From Comamonadaceae bacterium (GTDB taxonomy: Bacteria > Pseudomonadota > Gammaproteobacteria > Burkholderiales > Burkholderiaceae_C): DNA of 64,000 nucleotides. Numbering within the stretch: the stretch's first letter is position 1; every line of letters begins with the position of its first letter. The DNA lies in assembly GCA_947375135.1 (NCBI GenBank), contig CANCER010000005.1, forward strand, positions 110,544-174,543, read 5' to 3'. The notes below the pieces were generated by a model. The model did no database searches, was not told the origin of the DNA, and saw nothing but the letters and a program-made list of their open reading frames with translations. Shown in pieces: positions 9,843-18,788 of this stretch. A program made the translations under genes and the position numbers.

Positions 9843-10657
9843 GCGGCGTCTACCCGGGCGGGGTTGGTGCGTTGCCACAGAAAGCTGGCGATGTGCTCGC
9901 CGTTCAGCGACGGTTCCTTGCGTCCGGCCAGTTCGTCCTGTTTGGCCGCGCGGCCGGTGATGTTGAGCAAGCAACCGCAATCGGCGCTGACCACGCAGCC
10001 CACGCCGGTGTCCTTGATGGCGGCCACCTTCTCGGTGACGATGGCCTCGGAAATATCCGGATAGAGCAGGGCAAAGGTGCCGCCAAAGCCGCAGCACTCT
10101 TCCACCCGCGCATGCACGTCCACTTGCACGTGGGCCAGGCTGTCGAGCAGCGCCATACTGGTTTCGTGCGAGCCCATCTGGCGGCGGGCGTGGCAGGAGG
10201 TGTGCAGGGCCACGCTGCGCGGCGCGCCCAGGTCTTCGTGGTGAAAGTTGATCACATGCACCAGGAACTCGGTCAGCTCATAGACACGCTCGGCCACCGC
10301 CACCGCCTGGGCGTGAAGCACCGGGTCCTTGGCAAACAGATGCGGGTAATGCGTGCGCATCATGCCGCCGCAGGATCCGGAGGGCACCACCACCGGCCAG
10401 TCCTCGGTAAACAGATTGAGCTGGTGCAGGGCCACGCTGCGCGCCTCGTCGGGGTAACCGCTGCTGTGGGCCGGCTGGCCGCAGCAGGTTTGTTGTTCGA
10501 GGTAGTGCACGCGGATGCCCTCGCGTTCCAGCAGGCGCACCGTGTCCAGCCCGGCCTGCGGGCTGAACTGGTCCACCAGACAGGTGGAGAAAAGGTAGAC
10601 GTCAGCCGGTTTGGCCGGGTACTGGCGGGCGCCGGGGGCGTGGCTGTGCATGGGCAT
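9839..10657 (-). CDS. lutA: LutA/YkgE-like (Fe-S)-binding protein with CCG domains
   Basis: 272 aa; DVYLFSTCLVDQFSPQAG, CCGQPAHSSGY, CCGFGGTFALLYPDISEAI. Confidence 0.9.
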   Translation of the reverse strand: MPMHSHAPGARQYPAKPADVYLFSTCLVDQFSPQAGLDTVRLLEREGIRVHYLEQQTCCGQPAHSSGYPDEARSVALHQLNLFTEDWPVVVPSGSCGGMMRTHYPHLFAKDPVLHAQAVAVAERVYELTEFLVHVINFHHEDLGAPRSVALHTSCHARRQMGSHETSMALLDSLAHVQVDVHARVEECCGFGGTFALLYPDISEAIVTEKVAAIKDTGVGCVVSADCGCLLNITGRAAKQDELAGRKEPSLNGEHIASFLWQRTNPARVDAA

Positions 10658-10686
10658 TCTCCTCGTTTTCTTTTCTTTTGGTAAAG

Positions 10687-10697
10687 TGGTAATACCA
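10687..10697. promoter_or_regulatory. Putative FadR/LldR-type operator 1 (TGGT-AAT-ACCA)
   Basis: Perfect TGGT-N3-ACCA palindrome 30 bp upstream of lutA. Confidence 0.65.
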
Positions 10698-10792
10698 ATT
10701 GGGTGAGGGAATGTACGGGGATGTATCCAGTGCTGTCAAACGGATGGATCAAGAAGTCGTGATTTATCCAGTTTGAGGCCTAAATGCTAAAC

Positions 10793-10803
10793 TGGTCATA
10801 CCA
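10793..10803. promoter_or_regulatory. Putative FadR/LldR-type operator 2 (TGGT-CAT-ACCA)
   Basis: Perfect TGGT-N3-ACCA palindrome 16 bp upstream of the GntR start; same motif as operator 1. Confidence 0.65.
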
Positions 10804-10818
10804 AAAATACGGTGCACC

Positions 10819-11571
10819 ATGACCCCCGTTCGACCCGCCCTGAACCGCATTGCTGACGTGGTCGCCCGCGATCTGGAGCAGCGCATTCTGGAAGGATCGC
10901 TCAAGCCGGGCGATCGCCTGCCCTCCGAGCGCACATTGGCGCTGGAGCTGGCTATTTCGCGCCCCAGCCTGCGCGAAGCGATTCAGAAACTGGTGTCCAA
11001 AGGCCTGCTGGAAACCAAGCACGGCGGCGGCACGGTGGTGACCAACCGCTTGCAGGCCAGCTTTTCCGACCCCTGGCAGGACATGCTGCAACAGCACCCG
11101 ATGCTGCAAACTGACATGCTGGAGTTCCGCCACATGCTCGAAGGCGAAGCCGCCAAGCTGGCCGCCGAGCGCGCTACCGATGTGGACCTGGAGCGCATAA
11201 ACGCCGCCTACACCGCGCTGCAGCAGGCCTATGAAAGCGACGACATCACCGCCTGCATCGACACCGACGTGGCCTTTCACCAGGCCATTGCCGACGCCTC
11301 GCACAACAGCCTGATCGGCCACCTCTGGGGCAGCCTGATGCGCGTGATCCACGGCCATGTGTCCGACAACCTGGTGCACCTGCACGCGATTCCCGCGCAG
11401 TGGGAGCAGCTGCGCGCCCAGCACAAGGCGATCTGGGAGTCGGTGCGCGCCCATGCTGCCGAGGACGCCATGCGTGTCTCGCGCGAGCACATCAGCTTCG
11501 TGCGCCAGAGCATGGAAGAGGCGGCCAAAGTGGAAGACCGGCGCAACAGCGCGCGGCGGCGGCTGAGCTGA
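10819..11571 (+). CDS. FadR/GntR family regulator, likely LldR-type lactate regulator
   Basis: 250 aa; N-terminal wHTH (DRLPSERTLALELAISRPSLREAIQKL) and FCD domain; divergent from the lut operon. Confidence 0.88.
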   Translation: MTPVRPALNRIADVVARDLEQRILEGSLKPGDRLPSERTLALELAISRPSLREAIQKLVSKGLLETKHGGGTVVTNRLQASFSDPWQDMLQQHPMLQTDMLEFRHMLEGEAAKLAAERATDVDLERINAAYTALQQAYESDDITACIDTDVAFHQAIADASHNSLIGHLWGSLMRVIHGHVSDNLVHLHAIPAQWEQLRAQHKAIWESVRAHAAEDAMRVSREHISFVRQSMEEAAKVEDRRNSARRRLS

Positions 11572-11624
11572 ACCCGACCCTTGCTGCTGCTTTCCGCGCC
11601 GGTGGGCTGCGCGGGGCGCTGGGT

Positions 11625-11891
11625 TCAGTGGCTGTGCAGTTTTTCCTGCAACCAGACCTTGATCAGCGACTGGTAGGGTACGTCCCGCGCGTTGGCAGCG
11701 CTTTTAATCGAGTCCAGCAAATGCTGGGGCAGACGCAGGGAAATCGTCTGGGTCGTCGGCTTGAGCTTGGGCAGGGTGACCTTGCGCGCCTTTGACCAGT
11801 CCAGATGCTGAGTGGAATCGTGCGACTCCCAGTAGGCCCGCTCCGCGGCCTCATCTGCGAACGTTGGGATGGCTTTAGTTGGCTTGTTCAT
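11625..11891 (-). CDS. brnA: BrnA-like antitoxin
   Basis: 88 aa; TISLRLPQHLLDSIKSAANARDVPYQSLIKVWLQEKL; overlaps the upstream BrnT-like gene. Confidence 0.8.
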   Translation of the reverse strand: MNKPTKAIPTFADEAAERAYWESHDSTQHLDWSKARKVTLPKLKPTTQTISLRLPQHLLDSIKSAANARDVPYQSLIKVWLQEKLHSH

Positions 11892-12174
11892 AAATGGCTC
11901 GCTCCTTTCGGTGCATATCCCTGGCTGAAATCACGCGGATCAACTGGTCCGATTGGCGTAGCGTGCAAGTGATGTGCAGTGCTCTGCCCTCGTCGGTCTT
12001 GCCCAGGGCGTGAATGCGCGGTTCTTGCTGGCTGTGGGCAGAATCTTCCAACAACAGCAGAGGCGCATTGAAAAAAACCTGCTCAGCCTCGGCCGTCGAC
12101 ACGCCATGTTTGTCGTTCTTCCGGGCGTTGCCAGCGTCCCATTCAAACCCGATGATGGCTCCAAAGTCAATCAT
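11875..12174 (-). CDS. brnT: BrnT-like RNase toxin
   Basis: 99 aa; FEWDAGNARKNDKHGVSTAEAEQVFFN...IRVISARDMHRKERAIYE. Confidence 0.85.
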   Translation of the reverse strand: MIDFGAIIGFEWDAGNARKNDKHGVSTAEAEQVFFNAPLLLLEDSAHSQQEPRIHALGKTDEGRALHITCTLRQSDQLIRVISARDMHRKERAIYEQAN

Positions 12175-12201
12175 TTTTGTATATTACCATCATGTACAAA
12201 A
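12175..12201. promoter_or_regulatory. Inverted repeat TTTTGTA-N13-TACAAAA upstream of brnT
   Basis: Perfect 7-bp arms immediately abutting the brnT start codon. Confidence 0.5.
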
Positions 12202-12247
12202 CGTTTGCGGATCAGCGTTCTGGACGCCCCTGCTTGGGGCTCATGCG

Positions 12248-12928
12248 CTATGTCTCCAACCACTCTACAAAGTCCTTCTGCATCCCCGCGCTGATGCCGT
12301 GGTCCATAGCGTAGAGATGCAGCGTGTGCGCCACGCCCAACTGGGTCAGCAGCGCGTCAGATCGCTGAGCCCAGTGCACCGGCAGCACGCCATCCTGCTC
12401 GCCATGGCTGACAAAGGCCTGGAGTGTGGACAGGCGTTCCTTGCTCGCGATGACGGGTTCGAGCTCGGGCAGGATGCGGCCCGACAGCAGTCCGAAGCCG
12501 CGCAGGCTTTCGGGGGAGGTCAGGGCCACGCTGGCGCTCATGATGCCGCCCTGGCTGAAGCCGGCCATCACAGTTTGCTTTGGTGCAATGGCGTGCTGCA
12601 GTTGCAGTTGATGCAGCAGCGCGATCAGCAGCTGGCGGCTGTGCTCGGCCTGTTCCGGATGGATGCGCGGCCCGGTGCTGGTGAAGTTGACGGTGAAAAA
12701 GGCAAACTGCGCCGGGCCCATTTGCAAGGGGCCGCGCACCAGCACCACCAGGGTGTCCGGGTCTACGCCAGTGGCCAGGTCCAGCAGATGGGTTTCGTTG
12801 CCGCCCACGCCGTGCAACAGCACCAGCAGCTGGGTCGGTTTGGCGGGGGCGGGCAGGCGCTGCCGGTACAGCAGGCCCGTGGTGGTCTCGGTCTGCAGAT
12901 CACTCAGGGCATAGGGGGTGGTGTTCAT
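12248..12928 (-). CDS. Alpha/beta hydrolase, phospholipase/carboxylesterase family
   Basis: 226 aa; LLVLLHGVGGNETHLLDLA, VMAGFSQGGIMSASVAL, VSHGEQDGVLPVHWA. Confidence 0.85.
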   Translation of the reverse strand: MNTTPYALSDLQTETTTGLLYRQRLPAPAKPTQLLVLLHGVGGNETHLLDLATGVDPDTLVVLVRGPLQMGPAQFAFFTVNFTSTGPRIHPEQAEHSRQLLIALLHQLQLQHAIAPKQTVMAGFSQGGIMSASVALTSPESLRGFGLLSGRILPELEPVIASKERLSTLQAFVSHGEQDGVLPVHWAQRSDALLTQLGVAHTLHLYAMDHGISAGMQKDFVEWLET

Positions 12929-12949
12929 GGTGTGTGGCTCGTGGGTGAA

Positions 12950-13753
12950 TCAGTGCGCTGCGGGGGCCAGGCCCCAGACAAAGGAGTCCATAGACAGCAT
13001 GCCGTGCTCAATGCCGCCGTCGATTAGTTGCGCTGCATCGCCTTCCACTTGCGCGCCCAGGGCGACCAGCAGGGGCAGGAAATGGTCTTCCGTCGGGTGT
13101 GCTCGCACAGCGTGCGGCGCTTCGCTGCGGTAGCGGATGACGGGTTGTACGGCATTGGCCAGCACGGCAGTCTTGACCCAGTCGGAAAACTCTTGCACAT
13201 AGTGGTCGCCGGCCGCCACGCTGCGGCGGAACTCGCCCAGGTTGTGCGTCATGCTGCCGGAGGCAACGATCAGTACACCCTGCGCACGCAGTGGCGCCAG
13301 GGTGCGGCCCAGCTGCACGGCCTGCGCGGTGGTCAAGTCGTAGGGCATGGACACCTGAAACACCGGAAGCTGCGCCCGGGGCAGCAGGTGCATCAGCGGC
13401 ACCCAGGCGCCGTGGTCCAGTCCGCGGAACTTGTCCAGGCTGGTGGCGTAGCCCGCTTCGGTCAACCGTTGGGCCACTTGCCCGGCGATGTCCGGCGCGC
13501 CGGGCGCCGGGTACTGCAGGTCATACAGGGCTGAGGGGAAACCGCCGAAGTCGTAAATCGTTTCCGGTGCTGCGGTGCTGGACACGGCCACACCCCGGGT
13601 CTGCCAGTGCGGTGATACCACCAGCACAGCGCGCACGCCTTTCAACTGCGCGCCCAGGGCCTTCAGTTGCGGGCCCAGTTTGCCGGGCTCGATGGCAAAG
13701 GTCGGCGCGCCGTGGGAGATAAAGAAAAGCGGGGTGTGGGTGGTGCTTGGCAT
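12950..13753 (-). CDS. DODA-type extradiol dioxygenase (LigB/YgiD superfamily)
   Basis: MPSTTHTPLFFISHGAPTFAIEPGKLGPQLKALG; GLDHGAWVPLMHLLP; ASGSMTHNLGEFR. Confidence 0.85.
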   Translation of the reverse strand: MPSTTHTPLFFISHGAPTFAIEPGKLGPQLKALGAQLKGVRAVLVVSPHWQTRGVAVSSTAAPETIYDFGGFPSALYDLQYPAPGAPDIAGQVAQRLTEAGYATSLDKFRGLDHGAWVPLMHLLPRAQLPVFQVSMPYDLTTAQAVQLGRTLAPLRAQGVLIVASGSMTHNLGEFRRSVAAGDHYVQEFSDWVKTAVLANAVQPVIRYRSEAPHAVRAHPTEDHFLPLLVALGAQVEGDAAQLIDGGIEHGMLSMDSFVWGLAPAAH

Positions 13754-13867
13754 ACGGGCTTTCGTCAGGTTGGCGCAGCAAGTGCAGCGCATGGGTTGCA
13801 CTGTATTGGCTTTGAATCACAAGATAAACGTGCAAAAATAGGATTCATTGTTTCATTGGGAGAGATA

Positions 13868-14767
13868 GTGGACCGATTCCTGGAAATGCAGGCCTTTAAT
13901 GCCGTGGTCGATGCCGGAAGCTTTGTGAAGGCTGCCGACGCGCTGGACATCTCGAAGGCGGCGATCTCGCGCTACGTGGTGGACATGGAGACGCGCCTGG
14001 GTGTGCGGCTGCTCCACCGCACCACGCGGCGCCTGTCGCTCACCGACGAAGGCCAGGTCTTTTACGCCCGCAGCAAGGAGTTGCTGGCCGGGCTGGAAGA
14101 GGCCGAGGCCGAAGTGAGCTCCCGCAGCGAGGCGGCCAGCGGCCTGCTGCGCGTCAATGCGCCCTTTACCTTCGGCATCCTGCAACTCGCGCCGCTGTGG
14201 GGGCAGTTCAAGGCGCAGAACCCAAAGGTGTCGTTGGACATCACCCTGGCCGACCGTCTGGTGGATCTGGTGGAGGAAGGCTATGACGTGGCCATCCGCA
14301 TCGCCACCCTGGCCAGTTCCACGCTGGTGAGCAAGCGCCTGGCTACCACGCGCATGGTGCTGTGTGCCTCGCCCGACTACCTGGCCTGGCACGGCACGCC
14401 CACGCACCCGTCCGAGCTGGCTGGGCATGCGGTGATCTCCTACATCTACTGGGCTACGCGCGACGAGTGGCGCTTTGACGGGCCGGATGGCGCAGTCAGT
14501 GTCAAGACCCAGCCCATCATGAGCACCAACAGCGGCGACACCTGCCGCGCTGCGGCGCTGGCGCACCAGGGCGTGATCCTGCAGCCCAGTTTTCTGGTCG
14601 GGCCGGACCTGGCAGCCGGCACGCTGGTGGAACTGATGCCGCAGTTCCGCTCGCTGGAACTGGGCATTTACGCCGTTTACCCGACGCGCAAACACGTGCC
14701 GGCCAAGGTGCGGGCGCTGGTGGATTTTTTGCAGGCCCATTTCGCCAGCCACCACAAGGACTGGTAG
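13868..14767 (+). CDS. LysR family transcriptional regulator
   Basis: GTG start at 13868; VDRFLEMQAFNAVVDAGSFVKAADALDISKAAISRYVVDMETRLGVRLLHRTTRRLSLT. Confidence 0.92.
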   Translation: MDRFLEMQAFNAVVDAGSFVKAADALDISKAAISRYVVDMETRLGVRLLHRTTRRLSLTDEGQVFYARSKELLAGLEEAEAEVSSRSEAASGLLRVNAPFTFGILQLAPLWGQFKAQNPKVSLDITLADRLVDLVEEGYDVAIRIATLASSTLVSKRLATTRMVLCASPDYLAWHGTPTHPSELAGHAVISYIYWATRDEWRFDGPDGAVSVKTQPIMSTNSGDTCRAAALAHQGVILQPSFLVGPDLAAGTLVELMPQFRSLELGIYAVYPTRKHVPAKVRALVDFLQAHFASHHKDW

Positions 14768-14855
14768 ATCGGCGGCGCGGGGCGCTCGCCGCCTGACATA
14801 CGCCCTGCAGCGCCGAACTGCGATACTCCCGCTTAGCCATCCCACCCCCTCATCC

Positions 14856-15485
14856 ATGACCACCTTCGACGACCGTTTTCACAGCTACGAACCCCGCACC
14901 GGCCACGGCCTGGCGCACGACCCGTTCAACGCCATCGTCGGCCCGCGCCCCATTGGCTGGATCTCCACGCGCAGCGCGGCCGGGGCCGTCAACCTGGCGC
15001 CTTACAGTTTTTTTAACGCCTTCAATTACGTCCCGCCCATCATCGGCTTTGCCAGCATTGGCGCCAAAGACACGCTGCGCAATATCGAGGAAACCGGCGA
15101 GTTCGTCTGGAATCTGGTGACCCGGCCGCTGGCCGAGGCCATGAACCAGACCTGCGCGCCGGTGGGGCCGGACGTCAATGAATTTGACTTGGCCGGGCTC
15201 GCGTCCAGCCCCTCCAGCCATGTGGCGGTGCCGCGCGTGGCGCTGAGCCCGGTAGCCTTTGAGTGTCGCAAAACCCAGGTGTTGCAACTGCAAGGTGTGG
15301 ACGGCAGCAAGGTGTCGACCTGGCTGGTACTGGGCGAAGTGGTGGCCGTGCACATTGCCCAACGCCTGCTCAAGGACGGGGTCTACCAGACGGCCGAATC
15401 AGAGACCGTGTTGCGTGGCGGCGGGCCGGCGGACTATTTCCAGGTCGGCCCGGAGCAACTTTTTCGTATGTGGCGCCCGACCTAG
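14856..15485 (+). CDS. Flavin reductase family protein (FMN-binding split barrel)
   Basis: 209 aa; DPFNAIVGPRPIGWISTRSAAGAVNLAPYSFFNAFNYVPPIIGFASIG. Confidence 0.9.
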   Translation: MTTFDDRFHSYEPRTGHGLAHDPFNAIVGPRPIGWISTRSAAGAVNLAPYSFFNAFNYVPPIIGFASIGAKDTLRNIEETGEFVWNLVTRPLAEAMNQTCAPVGPDVNEFDLAGLASSPSSHVAVPRVALSPVAFECRKTQVLQLQGVDGSKVSTWLVLGEVVAVHIAQRLLKDGVYQTAESETVLRGGGPADYFQVGPEQLFRMWRPT

Positions 15486-15516
15486 CGGCTGGACCCTTGT
15501 TCCCGTCTATCCGCTC

Positions 15517-16065
15517 ATGAACCCATCCGACGCCAGCGCCACACAAGCCCTGCAGCAAAGTTACACAGCAGCGCGCCAACATGCGGACGCAACGGCCTGC
15601 GTCGTCGCCCTGCACATCGGTGCGGAGCAGAGTGGCATAGCGGTCGGAACCGGGGCAGCGCCGGACATGGTGAAGCGGTGGCCCCTGGGTGCCGAGCGCA
15701 CTGCACGCGAACAGTTCAGGACCACACCACCCACGCCGTTGGCCATGGAACACGCCATCCAAATCGTGGAGGACGTGGTGATGCCGATGCGTGCTGTGAT
15801 CCCGCGCGAAGCGCTGTTGTTCAGCACAGACGCCGGCGTGCGCGAGATCGCCCTGTTGGCGGGCGAGGCACCGGCAGCTCCGCAGCTCCTGTCACTGGAC
15901 GCCATGGAACACGTCTTTGACCGCCTGAGCGCGGTGGTGGAAGGCTCGCCGGCTGCGCACCAAGGCTTGCCGGAATCCGGCAACTTTGCAGCAACGCTGC
16001 TGATCCTGCGCGAGTTCATGCACCACCTGCAGTTCCCGTACATCGTGGTGCTGCATGCGCCCTAG
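15517..16065 (+). CDS. Hypothetical protein
   Basis: ATG at 15517; 182 aa; no family recognised. Confidence 0.5.
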   Translation: MNPSDASATQALQQSYTAARQHADATACVVALHIGAEQSGIAVGTGAAPDMVKRWPLGAERTAREQFRTTPPTPLAMEHAIQIVEDVVMPMRAVIPREALLFSTDAGVREIALLAGEAPAAPQLLSLDAMEHVFDRLSAVVEGSPAAHQGLPESGNFAATLLILREFMHHLQFPYIVVLHAP

Positions 16066-16216
16066 CCGTGGCGCGCCGTGGCGCCGGTTGGCCTGGATGC
16101 TGGAGCCCGGGGCCTGGACTGTGCAAACCGGTTGGTACCTGGCCTACCGCGTGGCGGACTATGTAGTGCGGAACCTGGGTGAAGACGCGGCCATGGTGGC
16201 GTTGGTGTTTTGTTAA
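16055..16216 (+). CDS. Possible small protein (53 aa) overlapping the upstream stop codon
   Basis: MRPSRGAPWRRLAWMLEPGAWTVQTGWYLAYRVADYVVRNLGEDAAMVALVFC; start overlaps the upstream gene end. Confidence 0.25.
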   Translation: MRPSRGAPWRRLAWMLEPGAWTVQTGWYLAYRVADYVVRNLGEDAAMVALVFC

Positions 16217-16330
16217 TTGACCTGTTCAAGAGGGTATTGAACGCCCTTGCCGCAGGTCAACGGCTGTAAGCGACAATGCGTTTTGAGTGCATATACTTGT
16301 TCCATTTTTCAACCCTTGAGGATTTTTGCC

Positions 16331-16636
16331 ATGTCGAATCGCCGCGAATTCATCGTTCAGTTCAGCCTCGGAACCTCCGCCTTGTTGGCCAGCCAAGCAT
16401 TTGCTGCCGACGCCATGGTCGCTGATGCAGACCCGCAAGCTGCAGCCCTGGGCTACAAGGCTGACGGCACCAAGACCGACAAGACCAAGTTCCCCAAATA
16501 CGCTGCCGGTCAGCAATGCTCTTCCTGCGCTCTGTTCCAGGGCAAGGCCGGCGACAAGGCGGGTGCCTGCCCGCTGTTTGCCGGCAAGCAAGTTGCAGCC
16601 GCTGGCTGGTGCAGTGCTTACGCCAAGAAGGCCTAA
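16331..16636 (+). CDS. High-potential iron-sulfur protein (HiPIP)
   Basis: Tat-like N-terminus MSNRREFIVQF; YAAGQQCSSCALFQGKAGDKAGACPLFAGKQVAAAGWCSAYAKKA. Confidence 0.93.
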   Translation: MSNRREFIVQFSLGTSALLASQAFAADAMVADADPQAAALGYKADGTKTDKTKFPKYAAGQQCSSCALFQGKAGDKAGACPLFAGKQVAAAGWCSAYAKKA

Positions 16637-16659
16637 GTCCGGTACACACAAGGCTGCGT

Positions 16660-16983
16660 TTGTCTGACGACAACCAGGTAGAAATACCGCAGTCCTTTAT
16701 TGCACTGTTCATAGAACCGGGTCGCAGCAAACCTGCTGCGACCCGGTTTTTTATTGCCGAACGCTATGAACTGTGCGAAGACATGGCCAGTCTGCTGACG
16801 CAAACTGCGCAGGAAATGCTGCATGGCCTGGGCATTGCGGAAAACGACGTGCTGCAGCGTTGTTACCAGGGGCTGGCGGTGGACAACGGGGTCTTCAACG
16901 CCCTGGAAGCCGAGTGGGTGGTGCGCCGTCTCGCGGAACTGTCGCAATGGCCGCAGCCCGCTGTCCTGGTTGCAGCAAGCTAA
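16660..16983 (+). CDS. Small conserved-type protein (LSDDNQVEIPQSFIALFIEPGRSKP...)
   Basis: Probable TTG start; coherent 107-aa reading frame after HiPIP; contains a terminator-like hairpin. Confidence 0.6.
   Translation: MSDDNQVEIPQSFIALFIEPGRSKPAATRFFIAERYELCEDMASLLTQTAQEMLHGLGIAENDVLQRCYQGLAVDNGVFNALEAEWVVRRLAELSQWPQPAVLVAAS
16715..16752 (+). terminator. Perfect 15-bp-stem intrinsic-terminator-like hairpin inside a CDS
   Basis: AACCGGGTCGCAGCA-AACC-TGCTGCGACCCGGTT-TTTT. Confidence 0.8.
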
Positions 16984-16987
16984 AGTC

Positions 16988-17860
16988 TCAGCCAAACGTT
17001 CTGGGCAACACGCCCGCCACGCCGGGGCGCAGCAAAAACACGGCCCCTGAGGCCGGGTATTGCGCCAGTTGCGCTGCAGACAGGCCATGGCGCGCACTGG
17101 TCACCACCAGACTTTTCAGATCCTTCCCGCCAAAGGCTACGCAGGTAATTTGCAGGGCCGGTAAGTCCACCCGCTGCAACAGCTCGCCATCCGGCGTGAA
17201 CTGGCGAATGCAGGCGCCGCCCCAGAAGGCAATCCAGACATTGCCCTCGGCGTCCATGGTCATGCCGTCGGGCGTGCCTTGCTGGCCGCCAAAGCGCTTC
17301 CACTGCTGCTTGTCCATCAGTTCGCCTTGGGGGCTGAGGCGGTAGCTGTAGACGCGGTTCAAGCCGCTGTCGGTATGCAGCATGCGTCTGCCGTCCTCGC
17401 TGATGCAGGGTCCGTTGGCGATGTGAATGCCCTGCTCCAGCACCTTCCATGTGCCATCGGGGTCCAGCCGCGTCAGCTGGCCGTCGGGGCGGCTGGTATC
17501 CCGGTTGTTCATGGAGCCGGCCCAGATCCGGCCATGGCAATCGGCCTTGGCGTCGTTCAGGCGCACATCGTCCTGCCCAGCGTGGGGCGAGCCCAGTTTC
17601 TCGATACGCAGCTCCGGCTCCAGCCAGACCCGGGCAAAGCCGGACTGAAAGCCCGCCATAAAGCCGTCGCCATCCGTGCGCGCAATCAGCCAGCCGATGC
17701 GCTCGGGCATCATCCAGCTTTGGCGCTGGTCTGTGGCAGGGGTCCAGGCATGCAGTGCGCAGCCGTGGATATCCACAAAGAAAAAACGCCCCGATGGCGC
17801 GTGCCACAGGGGGCCCTCGCCCAGGACCAGTTCAGCGGGCCAGATGGTTTGAATATTCAC
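16988..17860 (-). CDS. SMP-30/gluconolactonase/LRE family protein
   Basis: 290 aa; VLGEGPLWHAPSGRFFFVDIHG, RLNDAKADCHGRIWAGSMN, GTPDGMTMDAEGNVWIAFWGGACIRQF. Confidence 0.92.
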   Translation of the reverse strand: MNIQTIWPAELVLGEGPLWHAPSGRFFFVDIHGCALHAWTPATDQRQSWMMPERIGWLIARTDGDGFMAGFQSGFARVWLEPELRIEKLGSPHAGQDDVRLNDAKADCHGRIWAGSMNNRDTSRPDGQLTRLDPDGTWKVLEQGIHIANGPCISEDGRRMLHTDSGLNRVYSYRLSPQGELMDKQQWKRFGGQQGTPDGMTMDAEGNVWIAFWGGACIRQFTPDGELLQRVDLPALQITCVAFGGKDLKSLVVTSARHGLSAAQLAQYPASGAVFLLRPGVAGVLPRTFG

Positions 17861-17956
17861 AGTGTGGGTTCTCCGAGGGGTTTTAATCCATTATTCATCA
17901 TATAAATAAACGCCCATTCGATGGGCGGATCGCACTTCTTGCGGGTCCATTGCAGC

Positions 17957-18763
17957 CTACAAGGCCACCTGCTTCATCAGCATGCGGGTGTCCGAGAGCA
18001 GCCCAGCCATGCGGTGCAGGGCGCTTTGGGCATCACCGCTTTCGATGGCCTCAAACACCTTCTGGTGGTCCGGCAGGCCGCGCTTGAAGTCATCCGCCGA
18101 GCGGGCACTGAATCCCAGCAGCGACTCCAGTGCGCTGCCGATGATGGCGGCCAGCGGCATCAGCAGCGGGTTGTTGGTGGCTCGCAATACGGCCGTGTGA
18201 AAGGCCAGATCGGCCTCTACCCACTGGGCTATGGCGGGTGCCTCGCGCATGGATTGGAGCGCGTCGGCGATGGCTTTTAGCTGGGCCTCGCTGCGGCTGG
18301 TAGCGGCCAGCGAGGCGGCTGCCGGCTCCATGATTTCGCGCAGTTCGGCCAGATGACGCAGAAATTCGGCATCCACCCCGGTGGCGCAGCGCCAGGCCAG
18401 AATGTCCGGGTCCAGCAGGTTCCACAGGTCGCGCGGGCGCACCCGGGTGCCTATGCGCGGGCGCGGCTCGAGCAGGCCCTTGGCAGCCAGCACCTTGACC
18501 GCTTCGCGCAGCGCGGTGCGGCTCACCTGCAATTCCCGGCACAGCTGGTCTTCGTTGGGCAGCAGCGCACCGGCCGCATAGCCGCCGCCCACCACCCGCC
18601 GCCCGAGCTCATGCACCACCTGCCCATGCAAATTGCGTCCGCTGTAGGTGGCTGTGTGGTTGCTGGGCTGTGGGCTCATGGGGTTTTGCAGGGCATGTAA
18701 CCGGGGTGTGTTGGGGGCAGTTGGCGTTTTAATCATCATATGTTTAAATCCAGGCAGGGGCAA
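17957..18763 (-). CDS. FadR/GntR family transcriptional regulator
   Basis: wHTH LLPNEDQLCRELQVSRTALREAVKVLAAKGLLEPRPRIGTRV plus FCD domain; start probably internal (18679 or 18736). Confidence 0.9.
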   Translation of the reverse strand: MPLPGFKHMMIKTPTAPNTPRLHALQNPMSPQPSNHTATYSGRNLHGQVVHELGRRVVGGGYAAGALLPNEDQLCRELQVSRTALREAVKVLAAKGLLEPRPRIGTRVRPRDLWNLLDPDILAWRCATGVDAEFLRHLAELREIMEPAAASLAATSRSEAQLKAIADALQSMREAPAIAQWVEADLAFHTAVLRATNNPLLMPLAAIIGSALESLLGFSARSADDFKRGLPDHQKVFEAIESGDAQSALHRMAGLLSDTRMLMKQVAL

Positions 18764-18788
18764 TAAGCCCCATCAAACGGAAAAACGC

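Noticed and set aside
13782-13801. GTGCA-N10-TGCAC inverted repeat in the LysR/dioxygenase intergenic region as a LysR box
   Set aside because: Does not fit T-N11-A spacing well and could be chance; not supported enough to call.
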